NCBI RefSeq assembly: GCF_051401765.1
Contig: NW_027480464.1
Span: 3,739,473 to 3,803,472, forward strand
DNA: 64,000 bases
Source: Calliopsis andreniformis
Lineage: Eukaryota; Arthropoda; Insecta; Hymenoptera; Andrenidae
Direction of reading: 5' to 3'
The stretch's first letter is position 1. Each line of letters begins with the position of its first letter. The position numbers were made by a program, and so were the translations under genes. The notes beneath the pieces are model-generated. The model did not search any database and was not told where the DNA came from. It saw nothing but the letters and a program-made list of their open reading frames with translations. Shown here piece by piece: positions 39,174-52,933 of the stretch.

Positions 39174-40040
39174 CAGTCCTCAACAATCAGTCGTCTATCC
39201 TCAATCCTCAATAGAATATCCTCAATTCACAGTTTTCAATACTCAATACTCAATCTGCAATCTTCAAACCTCTATCCACAAACGTCAATTATCATCACTC
39301 AACCCTCAACACTCAGTCCTCAATGTTCAATCCTGAATCCTCAATCCTCAACCCTCAATCCTCAATCTTCAATCCTCAATACTCAATCTTCAATCCTCAA
39401 TCCTCAATCCTCAACCCTCAATCCTCATCCTTCAATCCTCAATACCCAACCCTCAATCTTCAATCCTCAATCCTCAATCCGCAATCCTCAATCTTCAATC
39501 CTCAATCCTCAATCCTCAATCCTCACTTCTCAATCTTCAATCCTCAATACTCAATCTTCAATCCTCAATCCTCAATCCTCAATCCTCAATCCTCAATCCT
39601 CAATCATCAATCTTCAATCCTCAATACTCAATCTTCAATCCTCAATACGCAATCCTCAATCCTCAATCCTCATTCTTCAATCCTCAATACGCAATCCTCA
39701 ATCTTCAGTCCTCAATCCTCAATCCTCAACCCTCAATAGTCAATCTTCAATCCTCAACCCTCAATCCTCAATCCTCAGCCTTCAATCCTCAATACTCAGT
39801 CTTCAATCCTCAATCCTCAGTCCTCAAACCCCAGTTCTGAATCCTTAATCCTGAATCCTTAATCCTCGGCCCTCAGTCCTCAACAATCAGTCGTCTATCC
39901 TCAATCCTCAATAGAATATCCTCAATTCACAGTTTTCAATACTCAATACTCAATCTGCAATCTTCAATCTTCAAACCTCTATCCACAAACGTCAATTATC
40001 ATCACTCAACCCTCAACACTCAGTCCTCAATGTTCAATCC
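39174..40040. repeat. Two K-type A landmarks 700 bp apart
   Basis: Cores are at 39213 and 39913. The second has an extra heptamer (CAATCTTCAATCTTCAAACC), the only insertion inside an A landmark that I saw. The lead of the first is shortened, with one TTAATCC step instead of two. Confidence 0.87.
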
Positions 40041-40089
40041 TCAATCCTCAATCCTCAATCCTCAATGCTCAATCTTCAATCCTCAATAC

Positions 40090-42490
40090 TCAATCTTCAA
40101 TCCTCAATCCTCAATCCTCAATCCTCAATCCTCATCCTTCAATCCTCAATACCCAATCCTCAATCTTCAATCCTCAATCCTCAATCCTCAATTCTCAATC
40201 TTCAATCCTCAATCCTCAATCCTCATTCTTCAATCCTCAATACCCAATCCTCAATCCTCAATCTATAATCCTCAACCCTCAATCCTCAATTCTCAATCCT
40301 CAATCCTCAGTCCTCATTCTTCAATCCTCAATACCCAATCCTCAATCCTCAATCTATAATACTCAATCCTCAATCCTCAATTCTCAATCCGCAATCCTCA
40401 GTCCTCAGTCCTCAAACCTCAATCCTCAACCCTGATTACTCATCGTCAATCCTCAATCCTCAACCTTCAATCATCAATCCTCAATCCTCAATCCTCAATC
40501 CTCAATCCTCAATCCTCAATCTTTAATCCTCAATCCTCAATCCTCAATCCTCAATCTTCAATCCTCAATACTCAATCTTCAATCCTCAATCCACAATCCT
40601 CAATCCTCAATCCTCATTCTTCAATCCTCAATACCCAATCATCAATCTTCAATCCTCAATCCTCAATCCTCAATTCTCAATCCTCGATCCTCCATTTTCA
40701 ATCCTCATTCTTCAATCCTCAATACCCAATACTCAATCTTCAATCCTCAATCCTCAATCCTCAATCCTCAACTCTCAATCCTCAATTGTCAGTCCTCAGA
40801 CCTCAAACCTCAATCCTCAACACTCAACCCTCATCGTCAATCCTCAATCCTCAATCCTCAATCCTCAATCTTCAATCCTCAATACTCAATCCTCAATCCT
40901 CAATCCACAATCCTCAATCCTCAATCCTCATTCTTCAATCCTCAATACCCAATCCTCAATCTTCAATCCTCAATCCTGAATACTCAATCTTCAATCCTCA
41001 ATCCTCAATCCTGAATCCTCAATCCTCATTCTTCAATCCTCAATACCCAATCCTCAATCCTCAATCTTTAATCCTCAATCCTCAATCCTCAATTCTCAAT
41101 CCTCAATCCTCAGTCCTCAGTACTCAAACCTCAGCCCTCAACCCTCATCCCTCATCCTCAATCCTCAATCCTCCATCTTCAACCCTCAATACTCAGTCCC
41201 CAATCCTCAATCTTCAAACCTCAACCCTCAATTCTCAGTCCTCAATCATCAATCCTCAACCCTCAATCCTCAATCCTCAATCCTCAACCGTCAATCTTCA
41301 ATCCTCAGACCTCAAACATCAATACTCAACCCTCAGTCCTCGTCCTCAATCCACAACCATCAATCCTCAACCCTCAACAATCAGTCCTCAATACTCAACC
41401 ATCAATCCTCAATTCTCAATACTCAATAGAATATCCTGAACTCTCATGGTTCAATACTCAATCCACAATATTCAATAATCAAACCACAATCCTCAAACAT
41501 CTATTCTCAACACTCAATCCTCAACACTCAGTCCTCTCACTTCAATCCTCCATCCTCAACCCTCAATCCTCAAGCGTCAACGCTCAATCCTCAACACTCA
41601 ACCCTCAATCCTCAGTCCTCAAACCTCAATCCCGAATCCTCAATCCTGAATCCTCAATCTACAGCCCTCAGTCCTCAACAAACAATTGTCAATCGTCAAT
41701 CCTCAATAGAATATCCTCACATCTCAATCCTCAATCCTCGATCCTCAGACCTCAAACATCAATACTCAACCCTCAGTCCTCGTCCTCAATCCACAACACT
41801 CAATCCTCAATACTCAATCATCAACACTCAATCCTCAATGTTCAATCTGCGATACCCAATCCTCAATGTTCTATCCTCAATCCTCAATCCTCAATCATGA
41901 ATCTTCAATCCTCAATACTCAATCTTCAATCCTCAATCCTCATTTCTCAATCCTCAATCCTCAATCCTCAATCCTCAATCCTCAGTCCTCAATCCTCAAT
42001 CATCAGTCTTCAATCCTCAATACTCAATCTTCAATCCTCAATCCTCAATCCTCAATCCTCAACTCTCACTCTTCAATCCTCAATACCCAATCCTCAATCT
42101 TCAATCCTCAATCCTCAATCCTCAATTCTCAATAGTCAATCTTCAATCCTCAATCCTCAATCCCCAGTCCTCAGACTTCAATCATCAATACTCAATTTCA
42201 ATCATCAATCCTCAGTCCTCAAACCTCAATTCTGAATCCTCAACCCTGAATCCTTAATCCTCGGCCCTCAGTCCTCAACAATCAGTTGTCAATCCTCAAT
42301 CCTCAATAGAATATCCTCAATTCACAGTTTTCAATACTCAATACTCAATCTGCAATCTTCAAACCTCTATCCACAAACGTCAATTCTCATCACTCAACCC
42401 TCAACACTCAGTCCTCAATGTTCAATCCTCAATCCTCAATCCTCAATCCTCAATCGTCAATCTTCAACCCTCAATACTCAATCTTCAATC
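40090..42490. repeat. Block copied at 53.17-55.57 kb
   Basis: At offset 13,081 the same order of variants recurs, with B, C and A cores 41428/54509, 41708/54789 and 42308/55389. Shared rare changes include CAACTCTCAATCCTCAATTG before 40,790 and 53,871, and CAAACCACAATCC after B. It ends within the filler after the A landmark, where this copy continues with CAATCCCCAATCC and the other with CTTTAATCC. Confidence 0.82.
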
Positions 42491-43029
42491 CTCAATCCTC
42501 AATCCTCAATCCCCAATCCTCATTCTTCAATCCTCAATACCCAATCCTCAATCTTCAATCCTCAATCCTCAATCCTCAATTCTCAATCCTCAATCCTCAA
42601 TTTTCAATCCTCTTTCTTCAATCCTCAATACCCAATACTCAATCTTGAATCCTCAATCCTCAATCCTCAATCCTCAATTCTCAATCCTCAATCCTCAGTC
42701 CTCAGTCCTCAATCCTCAACCCTCAACCCTCAGCCCTCATACTCAATCCTCAACCCTCAACCCTCAATCCTCAATCTTCAATCCTCGATACTCAATATTC
42801 AATCCTCAATCCTCAGTCCTCAAACCTCAATTCTGAATCCTCAATCGTGAATCCTCAATCTTCGGCCCTCAGTCCTCAACAATCAGTTGTCAATCCTCAA
42901 TCCTCAATAGAATATCCTCAATTCACAGTTTTCAAGACTCAATGCTCAATCTGCAATCTTCAAACCTCTGTCCACAAATATCAATTCTCATCACTCAACC
43001 CTCAACACTCAGTCCTCAATGTTCAATCC
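41389..43029. repeat. B-C-A-A block
   Basis: Cores are B 41428, C 41708, A 42308 and A 42909, spaced 280, 600 and 601 bp. The second A landmark carries TTTTCAAGACTCAATGCTC and CTCTGTCCACAAATATC. Blocks with the same four-member layout lie at 51.3 and 56.4 kb. Confidence 0.9.
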
Positions 43030-44560
43030 TCAATCCACAATCCTTAATCCTCAATCGTCAATCTTCAATCCTCAATACTCAATCTTCAATAACCAATACT
43101 CAATCTTCGATCTTCAATCCTCAATCCTCAATCCCCAATTCTCAATCCTCAATCCTCAATCCACAGTCCTCAAACCTCAATCCTCAACCCTCAGCCCTCA
43201 TCGTCAATACTCAATCTTCAATCGTCAATCCTCAATCTTCAATGCTCAATACTCAATCTTCAATACTCAATCCTCAATTCTCAATCCTCAATCATCAATC
43301 CTCAATCCTCAATCCTCAATTCTCTATCATCAATCGTCAGCCTTCAATCCTCAATACTCAATCTTCAATCCTCAACCCTCAATACTCAATCCTCAATCCG
43401 CATTCTTCAATCCTCAATACCCAATGCTCAATCCTCAATCTTTAATCCTCAATCCTCAATCCTCAATTCTCAATCCTCAATCCTCAATCCTCAGTCCTCA
43501 AACCTCAATCCTCAACCCTCAGCCCTCATCGTCAATCCTCAATCTTCAATCCCCAATCCTCAATCTTCAATGCTCAATACTCAATCTTCAATACTCAATC
43601 CTCAATTCTCAATCCTCAATCCTCAATCCTCACTCCTCAATCCTCAATCCTCAATCATCAATCGTCAGTCTTCAATCCTCAATACTCAATCTTGAATCCT
43701 CAATCCTCAATACTCAATCCTCAATCCGCATTCTTCAATCCTCAATACCCAATCCTCAATCCTCAACCTTTAATCCTCAATCCTCAATCCTCAATCCTCA
43801 ATCTTCAATCCTCAATACTCAATCTTCAATCCTCAATCCACAATCCTCAATCCTCAATCCTCATTCTTCAATCCTCAATCCTCAATCCTCAATTCTCAAT
43901 CCTCAATTCTCAGTCCTCAGACCTCAAACCTCAATCCTCAACACTCAACCCTCATCGTCAATCCTCAATCCTCAATCCTCAATCCTCAATCTTCAATCCT
44001 CAATACTCAATCTTCAATCCTCAATCCACAATCCTCAATCCTCAATCCTCATTCTTCAATCCTCAATACCCAATCCTCAATCTTCAATCCTCAATCCTCA
44101 ATACTCAATCTTCAATCCTCAATCCTCAATCCTGAATCCTCAATCCTCATTCTTCAATCCTCAATACCCAATCCTCAATCCTCAATCTTTAATCCTCAAT
44201 CCTCAATCCTCAATTCTCAATCCTCAATCCTCAGTCCTCAGTACTCAAACCTCAGCCCTCAACCCTCATCCCTCATCCTCAATCCTCAATCCTCCATCTT
44301 CAACCCTCAATACTCAGTCCCCAATCCTCAATCTTCAAACCTCAACCCTCAATTCTCAATCCTCAATCATCAATCCTCAATCCTCAATCCTCAATCCTCA
44401 ATCCTCAACCGTCAATCTTCAATCCTCAGACCTCAAACATCAATACTCAACCCCCAGTCCTCGTCCTCAATCCACAACCATCAATCCTCAAACCTCAACC
44501 ATCAGTCCTCAATACTCAACCATCAATCCTCAATTCTCAATACTCAATAGAATATCCTGA
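43019..44560 (+). other. 513-codon open frame, longest in window, judged non-coding
   Basis: The frame runs from the CAATGTTC end of an A landmark to the TAG in the following B landmark. All residues fall in S-S-I-L-N-P-Q-like heptads, and no globular, signal or membrane segment is visible. A near-copy of 492 codons lies at 58076-59554, shorter by 21 codons because of a 63 bp deletion. The deletion is a multiple of both 3 and 7, so it keeps the frame. That is expected for heptamer loss in threes and is not evidence of selection on a protein. Confidence 0.8.
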
Positions 44561-45549
44561 ACTCTCATGGTTCAATACTCAATCCACAATATTCAATAAT
44601 CAAACCTCAATCCTCAAACATCTATTCTCAACACTCAATCCTCAACACTCAGTCCTCTCACTTGAAGCCTCCATCCTCAACCCTCAATCCTCAAGCGTCA
44701 ACGCTCAATCCTCAATACTCAACCCTCAATCCTCAGTCCTCAAACCTCAATCCCGAATCCTCAATCCTGAATCCTCAATCTACAGCCCTCAGTCCTCAAC
44801 AATCAATTGTCAATCGTCAATCCTCAATAGAATATCCTCACATCTCAATCCTCAATCCTCGATCCTCAGACCTCAAACATCAATACTCAACCCTCAGTCC
44901 TCGTCCTCAATCCACAACACTCAATCCTCAATACTCAATCATCAACACTCAATCCTCAATGTTCAATCTGCGATACCCAATCCTCAATGTTCAATCCTCA
45001 ATCCTCAATCCTCAATCATGAATCTTCAATCCTCAATACTCAATCTTCAATCCTCAATGCTCATTTCTCAATCCTCAATCCTCAATCCTCAATCCTCAAT
45101 CCTCAGTCCTCAATCCTCAATCATCAGTCTTCAATCCTCAATACTCAATCTTCAATCCTCAATCCTCAATCCTCAATCCTCAACTCTCACTCTTCAATCC
45201 TCAATACCCAATCCTCAATCTTCAATCCTCAATCCTCAATCCTCAATTCTCAATAGTCAATCTTCAATCCTCAATCCTCAATCCCCAGTCCTCAGTCTTC
45301 AATCATCAATAATCAATTTCAATCATCAATCCTCAGTCCTCAAACCTCAATTCTGAATCCTCAATCCTGAATCCTTAATCCTCGGCCCTCAGTCCTCAAC
45401 AATCAGTTGTCAATCCTCAATCCTCAATAGAATATCCTCAATTCACAGTTTTCAATACTCAATACTCAATCTGCAATCTTCAAACCTCTATCCACAAACG
45501 TCAATTCTCATCACTCAACCCCCAACACTCAGACCTCAATGTTCAATCC
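44510..45549. repeat. B-C-A block
   Basis: Cores are B 44549, C 44829 and A 45429. The end of the A landmark reads CCCCCAACACTCAGACCTC, a form shared only with the copy at 60.4 kb. Confidence 0.9.
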
Positions 45550-46318
45550 TAAATCCTCAATCCTCAATCCTCAATCGTCAATCTTCAACCCTCAATACTC
45601 AATCTTCAATCCTCAATCCTCAATCCTCAATCCCCAATCCTCATTCTTCAATCCTCAATACCCAATCCTCAATCTTCAATCCTCAATCCTCAATCCTCAA
45701 TTCTCAATCCTCAATCCTCAATTTTCAATCCTCTTTCTTCAATCCTCAATACCCAATACTCAATCTTGAATCCTCAATCCTCAATCCTCAATCCTCAATT
45801 CTCAATCCTCAATCCTCAGTCCTCAGTCCTCAAACCTCAACCCTCAACCCTCAGCCCTCATCGTCAATCCTCGATCTTCAATCCTCAATCCTCAATCTTC
45901 AATGCTCAATACTCAATCTTCAATCCTCAATCCTCAGTTCTCAATCCTCAATCCTCAATCCTCAATCCTCAATCCTCAATCCTCAATCCTCAATCGTCAG
46001 TCTTCAATCCTCAATACTCAATCATCAATCCTCAATCCTCAATCCTCAATCCTCAATCCTTATTCTTCAATCCTCAATACCCAATCCTCAATCCTCAATC
46101 TATAATCCTCAAACCTCAATCCTCAATTCTCAATCCTCAATCCTCAGTCCTCAGTCCTCAAACCTCAATCGTCAACCCTCATTCCTCATCCTCCATCCTC
46201 AATACTCAATCTTCAATCCTCAATCCTCAATCCTCAATCCTCAATACACAACCCTCAATCCTCAGTCCTCAAACCTCAATCCCGAATCCTCAATCCTGAA
46301 TCCTCAATCTTCAGCCCT

Positions 46319-46478
46319 CAGTCCTCAACAATCAATTGTCAATCCTCAATCCTCAATAGAATATCCTCAATTCACAGTTTTCAATACTCAATCCCCATTC
46401 TTCAATCTTCAAACCTCAATCCACAAACATCAATTCCCATCACTCGACCCTCAACACTCAGTCCTCAGTCTTCAATCC
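46319..46478. repeat. A landmark, diverged subtype L
   Basis: The core is at 46358. After it the sequence changes to CAATCCCCATTCTTC, CCTCAATCCACAAACATC and CATCACTCGACCC, ending CAGTCTTCAATCC. It is the most diverged A type in the window, with one other copy at 61.3 kb. Confidence 0.86.
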
Positions 46479-47857
46479 TCAATCCTCAATCCTCAATCTT
46501 CAGTCCTCAATACTCAATCTTCAATCCTCAATCCTCAATTCTCAATCCTCAATCGTCAGTCTTCAATCCTCAATACTCAATCTTCAATCCTTAATACTCA
46601 ATCCTCAATCCTCATTCTTCAATCCTCAATACCCAATCCTCAATCCTCAATCTATAATCTTCAATTCTCAATCCTCAATTCTCAATCCCCAGTCCTCAGT
46701 CCTCAGTCCTCAAACCTCAATCCTCAACCCTCATTCCTCATCCTCAATACTCAATCCTCAATCTTCAATCCTCAATCCTCAATACTTAATCTTCAATCCT
46801 CAATCCTCAATTCTCAATCCTCAATCCTCAATCCTCAATCCTCAATCCTCAACCCTCAATCCTCAATTGTCAGTCTTCAATCCTCAATACTTAATCTTCA
46901 ATCCCCAATCCTCAATCCGCAATCCTCAATCTTCAATCCTCAATCCTCAATCCTCAATCCTCACTTCTCAATCTTCAATCCTCAATACTCAATCTTCAAT
47001 CCTCAATCCTCAATCCTCAATCCTCAATCCTCAATCCTCAATCATCAATCTTCAATCCTCAATACTAAATCTTCAATCCTCAATCCTCAATCCTCAATCC
47101 TCAATCCTCATTCTTCAATCCTCAATACCCAATCCTCAATCTTCAATCCTCAATCCTCAATCCTCAATACTCAATCTTCAATCCTCAATCCTCAATCCTC
47201 ATTCTTCAATCCTCATCCTTCAATCCTCAATACCCAATCCTCAATCTTCAATCCTCAATCCTCAATCCTCACTTCTCAATCTTCAATCCTCAATACTCAA
47301 TCTTCAATCCTCAATCCTCAATCCTCAGTCCTCAATCCTCAATCCTCAATCTTCAATCCTCAATACTCAATCTTCAATCCTCAATCCTCAATCCTCAACC
47401 CTCAATCCTCATCCTTCAATCCTCAATACCCAACCCTCAATCTTCAATCCTCAATCCTCAATCCGCAATCCTCAATCTTCAATCCTCAATCCTCAATCCT
47501 CAATCCTCACTTCTCAATCTTCAATCCTCAATACTCAATCTTCAATCCTCAATCCTCAATCCTCAATCCTCAATCCTCAATCCTCAATCATCAATCTTCA
47601 ATCCTCAATACTCAATCTTCAATCCTCAATACTCAATCCTCAATCCTCAATCCTCATTCTTCAATCCTCAATACCCAATCCTCAATCTTCAATCCTCAAT
47701 CCTCAATCCTCAACCCTCAATAGTCAATCTTCAATCCTCAACCCTCAATCCTCAATCCTCAGCCTTCAATCCTCAATACTCAGTCTTCAATCCTCAATCC
47801 TCAGTCCTCAAACCCCAGTTCTGAATCCTTAATCCTGAATCCTTAATCCTCGGCCCT

Positions 47858-48017
47858 CAGTCCTCAACAATCAGTCGTCTATCCTCAATCCTCAATAGAA
47901 TATCCTCAATTCACAGTTTTCAATACTCAATACTCAATCTGCAATCTTCAAACCTCTATCCACAAACGTCAATTATCATCACTCAACCCTCAACACTCAG
48001 TCCTCAATGTTCAATCC
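47858..48017. repeat. A landmark, subtype K
   Basis: The core is at 47897. It matches the K copies at 33,053 (offset 14,844) and 62,891 (offset 14,994) together with more than 1 kb of following filler. Confidence 0.88.
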
Positions 48018-49324
48018 TCAATCCTCAATCCTCAATCCTCAATCTTCAATCCTCGATACTCAATCTTCAATCCTCAATCCTCAATCCTCAATCCTCAATC
48101 CTCATCCTTCAATCCTCAATACCCAATCCTCAATCTTCAATCCTCAATCCTCAATCCTCAATACTCAATCTTCAATCCTCAATCCTCAATCCTCATTCTT
48201 CAATCCTCAATACCCAATCCTCAATCCTCAATCTATAATCCTCAACCCTCAATCCTCAATTCTCAATCCTCAATCCTCAGTCCTCATTCTTCAATCCCCA
48301 ATACCCAATCCTCAATCCTCAATCTATAATACTCAATCCTCAATCCTCAATTCTCAATCCGCAATCCTCAGTCCTCAGTCCTCAAACCTCAATCCTCAAC
48401 CCTGATTACTCATCGTCAATCCTCAATCCTCAACCTTCAATCATCAATCCTCAATCCTCAATCCTCAATCCTCAATCCTCAATCTTTAATCCTCAATCCT
48501 CAATCCTCAATCCTGAATCTTCAATCCTCAATACTCAATCTTCAATCCTCAATCCACAATCCTCAATCCTCAATCCTCATTCTTCAATCCTCAATACCCA
48601 ATCCTCAATCTTCAATCCTCAATCCTCAATCCTCAATTCTCAATCCTCGATCCTCCATTTTCAATCCTCATTCTTCAATCCTCAATACCCAATACTCAAT
48701 CTTCAATCCTCAATCCTCAATCCTCAATCCTCAATTCTCAATACTCAATTCTCAGTCCTCAGACCTCAAACCTCAATCCTCAACACTCAACCCTCATCGT
48801 CAATCCTCAATCCTCAATCCTCAATCCTCTATCTTCAATCCTCAATACTCAATCTTCAATCCTCAATCCACAATCCTCAATCCTCAATCCTCATTCTTCA
48901 ATCCTCAATACCCAATCCTCAATCTTCAATCCTCAATCCTCAATACTCAATCTTCAATCCTCAATCCTCAATCCTGAATCCTCAATCCTCATTCTTCAAT
49001 CCTCAATACCCAATCCTCAATCCTCAATCTTTGATCCTCAATCCTCAATCCTCAATTCTCAATCCTCAATCCTCAGTCCTCAGTACTCAAACCTCAGCCC
49101 TCAACCCTCATCCCTCATCCTCAATCCTCAATCCTCCATCTTCAACCCTCAATACTCAGTCCCCAATCCTCAATCTTCAAACCTCAACCCTCAATTCTCA
49201 GTCCTCAATCATCAATCCTCAATCCTCAATCCTCAATCCTCAATCCTCAATACTCAACCCTCAATCCTCAGTCCTCAAACCTCAATCCCGAATCCTCAAT
49301 CCTGAATCCTCAATCTACAGCCCT

Positions 49325-50084
49325 CAGTCCTCAACAAACAATTGTCAATCGTCAATCCTCAATAGAATATCCTCACATCTCAATCCTCAATCCTCGATTC
49401 TCAGACCTCAAACATCAATACTCAACCCTCAGTCCTCGTCCTCAATCCACAACACTCAATCCTCAATACTCAATCATCAACACTCAATCCTCAATGTTCA
49501 ATCTGCGATACCCAATCCTCAATGTTCTATCCTCAATCCTCAATCCTCAATCATGAATCTTCAATCCTCAATACTCAATCTTCAATCCTCAATCCTCATT
49601 TCTCAATCCTCAATCCTCAATCCTCAATCCTCAATCCTCAGTCCTCAATCCTCAATAATCAGTCTTCAATCCTCAATACTCAATCTTCAATCCTCAATCC
49701 TCAATCCTCAATCCTCAACTCTCATTCTTCAATCCTCAATACCCAATCCTCAATCTTCAGTCCTCAATCCTCAATCCTCAATTCTCAATAGTCAATCTTC
49801 AATCCTCAATCCTCAATCCCCAGTCCTCAGTCTTCAATCATCAATACTCAATTTCAATCATCAATCCTCAGTCCTCAAACCTCAATTCTGAATCCTCAAT
49901 CCTGAATCCTTAATCCTCGGCCCTCAGTTCTCTACAATCAGTTGTCAATCCTCAATCCTCAATAGAATATCCTCAATTCACAGTTTTCAATACTCAATAC
50001 TCAATCTGCAATCTTCAAACCTCTATCCACAAACGTCAATTCTCATCACTCAACCCTCAACACTCAGTCCTCAATGTTCAATCC
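49325..50084. repeat. Solo C landmark with A, B deleted
   Basis: The C core is at 49364 and the A core at 49964, the usual 600 bp. No B core lies 280 bp upstream. Compared with 33.0-35.5 kb the offset drops from 14,844 to 14,537, so 307 bp containing the B landmark are missing. The joint is at about 49,235-49,260, inside plain heptamers. The A lead has CAGTTCTCTACAATC where others have CAGTCCTCAACAATC. Confidence 0.87.
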
Positions 50085-50277
50085 TCAATCCTCAATCCTC
50101 AATCCTCAATCGTCAATCTTCAACCCTCAATACTCAATCTTCAATCCTCAATCTTTAATCCTCAATCCTCAATCCTCAATCCTCAATCTTCAATCCTCAA
50201 TACTCAATCTTCAATCCTCAATCCACAATCCTCAATCCTCAATCCTCATTCTTCAATCCTCAATACCCAATCCTCAA

Positions 50278-50821
50278 TCTTCAATCCTCAATCCTCAATC
50301 CTCAATTCTCAATCCTCGATCCTCCATTTTCAATCCTCATTCTTCAATCCTCAATACCCAATACTCAATCTTCAATCCTCAATCCTCAATCCTCAGTCCT
50401 CAATTCTCAATCCTCAATTCTCAGTCCTCAGACCTCAAACCTCAATCCTCAACACTCAACCCTCATCGTCGATCCTCAATCCTCAATCCTCAATCCTCAA
50501 TCTTCAATCCTCAATACTCAATCTTCAATCCTCAATCCACAATCCTCAATCTCCAATCCTCAATCCTCAATCCTCAATTCTCAATCCTCGATCCTCCATT
50601 TTCAATCCTCATTCTTCAATCCTCAATACCCAATACTCAATCTTCAATCCTCAATCCTCAATCCTCAATCCTCAATTCTCAATCCTCAATTCTCAGTCCT
50701 CAGACCTGAAACCTCAGTCCTCAACACTCAACCCTCATCGTCAATCCTCAATCCTCAATCCTCAATCCTCAATCTTCAATCCTCAATACTCAGTCTTCAA
50801 TCCTCAATCCACAATCCTCAA
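50278..50821. repeat. 272 bp tandem duplication
   Basis: The rare CCTCCATTTT string begins at 50,321 and 50,593. A CTCATCGTC string and the ATCCACAATCC string recur at the same 272 bp step. The matching place near 55.7 kb has one copy only. Confidence 0.85.
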
Positions 50822-51292
50822 TCCTCAATCCTCATTCTTCAATCCTCAATACCCAATCCTCAATCTTCAATCCTCAATCCTCAATACTCAATCTTCAATC
50901 CTCAATCCTCAATCCTGAATCCTCAATCCTCATTCTACAATCCTCAATACCCAATCCTCAATCCTCAATCTTTAATCCTCAACCCTCAATCCTCAATTCT
51001 CAATCCTCAATCCTCAGTCCTCAGTACTCAAACCTCAGCCCTCAACCCTCATCCCTCATCCTCAATCCTCAATCCTCCATCTTCAACCCTCAATACTCAG
51101 TCCCCAATCCTCAATCTTCAAACCTCAACCCTCAATTCTCAGTCCTCAATCATCAATCCTCAATCCTCAATCCTCAATCCTCAATCCTCAACCGTCATTC
51201 TTCAATCCTCAGACCTCAAACATCAATACTCAACCCTCAGTCCTCGTCCTCAATCCACAACCATCAATCCTCAACCCTCAACCATCAGTCCT

Positions 51293-52933
51293 CAATACTC
51301 AACCATCAATCCTCAATTCTCAATACTCAATAGAATATCCTGAACTCTCATGGTTCAATGCTCAATCCACAATATTCAATAATCAAACCTCAATCCTCAA
51401 ACATCTATTCTCAACACTCAATCCTCAACACTCAGTCCTCTCACTTCAATCCTCCATCCTCAACCCTCAATCCTCAAGCGTCAACGCTCAATCCTCAACA
51501 CTCAACCCTCAATCCTCAGTCCTCAAACCTCAATCCCGAATCCTCAATCCTGAATCCTCAATCTACAGCCCTCAGTCCTCAACAATCAATTGTCAATCGT
51601 CAATCCTCAATAGAATATCCTCACATCTCAATCCTCAATCCTCGATCCTCAGACCTCAAACATCAATACTCAACCCTCAGTCCTCGTCCTCAATCCACAA
51701 CACTCAATCCTCAATACTCAATCATCAACACTCAATCCTCAATGTTCAATCTGCGATACCCAATCCTCAATGTTCAATCCTCAATCCTCAATCCTCAATC
51801 ATGAATCTTCAAACCTCAATACTCAATCTTCAATCCTCAATCCTCATTTCTCAATCCTCAATCCTCAATCCTCAATCCTCAATCCTCAGTCCTCAATCCT
51901 CAATCATCAGTCTTCAATCCTCAATACTCAATCTTCAATCCTCAATCCTCAATCCTCAATCCTCAACTCTCACTCTTCAATCCTCAATACCCAATCCTCA
52001 ATCTTCAATCCTCAATCCTCAATCCTCAATTCTCAATAGTCAATCTTCAATCCTCAATCCTCAATCCCCAGTCCTCAGTCTTCAATCATCAATACTCAAT
52101 TTCAATCATCAATCCTCAGTCCTCAAACCTCAATTCTGAATCCTCAACCCTGAATCCTTAATCCTCGGCCCTCAGTCCTCAACAATCAGTTGTCAATCCT
52201 CAATCCTCAATAGAATATCCTCAATTCACAGTTTTCAATACTCAATACTCAATCTGCAATCTTCAAACCTCTATCCACAAACGTCAATTCTCATCACTCA
52301 ACCCTCAACACTCAGTCCTCAATGTTCAATCCTCAATCCTCAATCCTCAATCCTCAATCGTCAATCTTCAACCCTCAATACTCAATCTTCAATCCTCAAT
52401 CCTCAATCCTCAATCCCCAATCCTCATTCTTCAATCCTCAATACCCAATCCTCAATCTTCAATCCTCAATCCTCAATCCTCAATTCTCAATCCTCAATCC
52501 TCAATTTTCAATCCTCTTTCTTCAATCCTCAATACCCAATACTCAATCTTGAATCCTCAATCCTCAATCCTCAATCCTCAATTCTCAATCCTCAATCCTC
52601 AGTCCTCAGTCCTCAATCCTCAACCCTCAACCCTCAGCCCTCATACTCAATCCTCAACCCTCAACCCTCAATCCTCAATCTTCAATCCTCGATACTCAAT
52701 ATTCAATCCTCAATCCTCAGTCCTCAAACCTCAATTCTGAATCCTCAATCCTGAATCCTCAATCTTCGGCCCTCAGTCCTCAACAATCAGTTGTCAATCC
52801 TCAATCCTCAATAGAATATCCTCAATTCACAGTTTTCAAGACTCAATGCTCAATCTGCAATCTTCAAACCTCTGTCCACAAATATCAATTCTCATCACTC
52901 AACCCTCAACACTCAGTCCTCAATGTTCAATCC
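51293..52933. repeat. B-C-A-A block
   Basis: Cores are B 51332, C 51612, A 52212 and A 52813, with spacings 280, 600 and 601 bp, the same as at 41.4 kb. Confidence 0.9.

Larger units (their letters stand above)
43030..49006. repeat. 6 kb block, copy 1 of the 15 kb-spaced pair
   Basis: This block recurs at 58,087-64,000, at offset 15,057 before about 43,964 and 14,994 after it. By eye the two copies differ at only a few positions. Examples are CTTGAAGCC/CTTGAATCC (44,665 and 59,659), CAGTCCTC/CAGTGCTC (about 45,335 and 60,329), TTCAATCC/TTCAAACC (about 45,542 and 60,536) and ACTAAATC/ACTCAATC (about 47,066 and 62,060). A few heptamer differences near 46.66-46.90 kb bring the total to roughly ten in 6 kb. 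Confidence 0.88.

Noticed and set aside
43019..44560. Long open frames (up to 513 codons) as real repeat proteins
   Set aside because: Content is only the frame-independent heptad, starts and stops come from landmark or variant heptamers, overlapping frames encode the same peptide, and no translation signal is visible.
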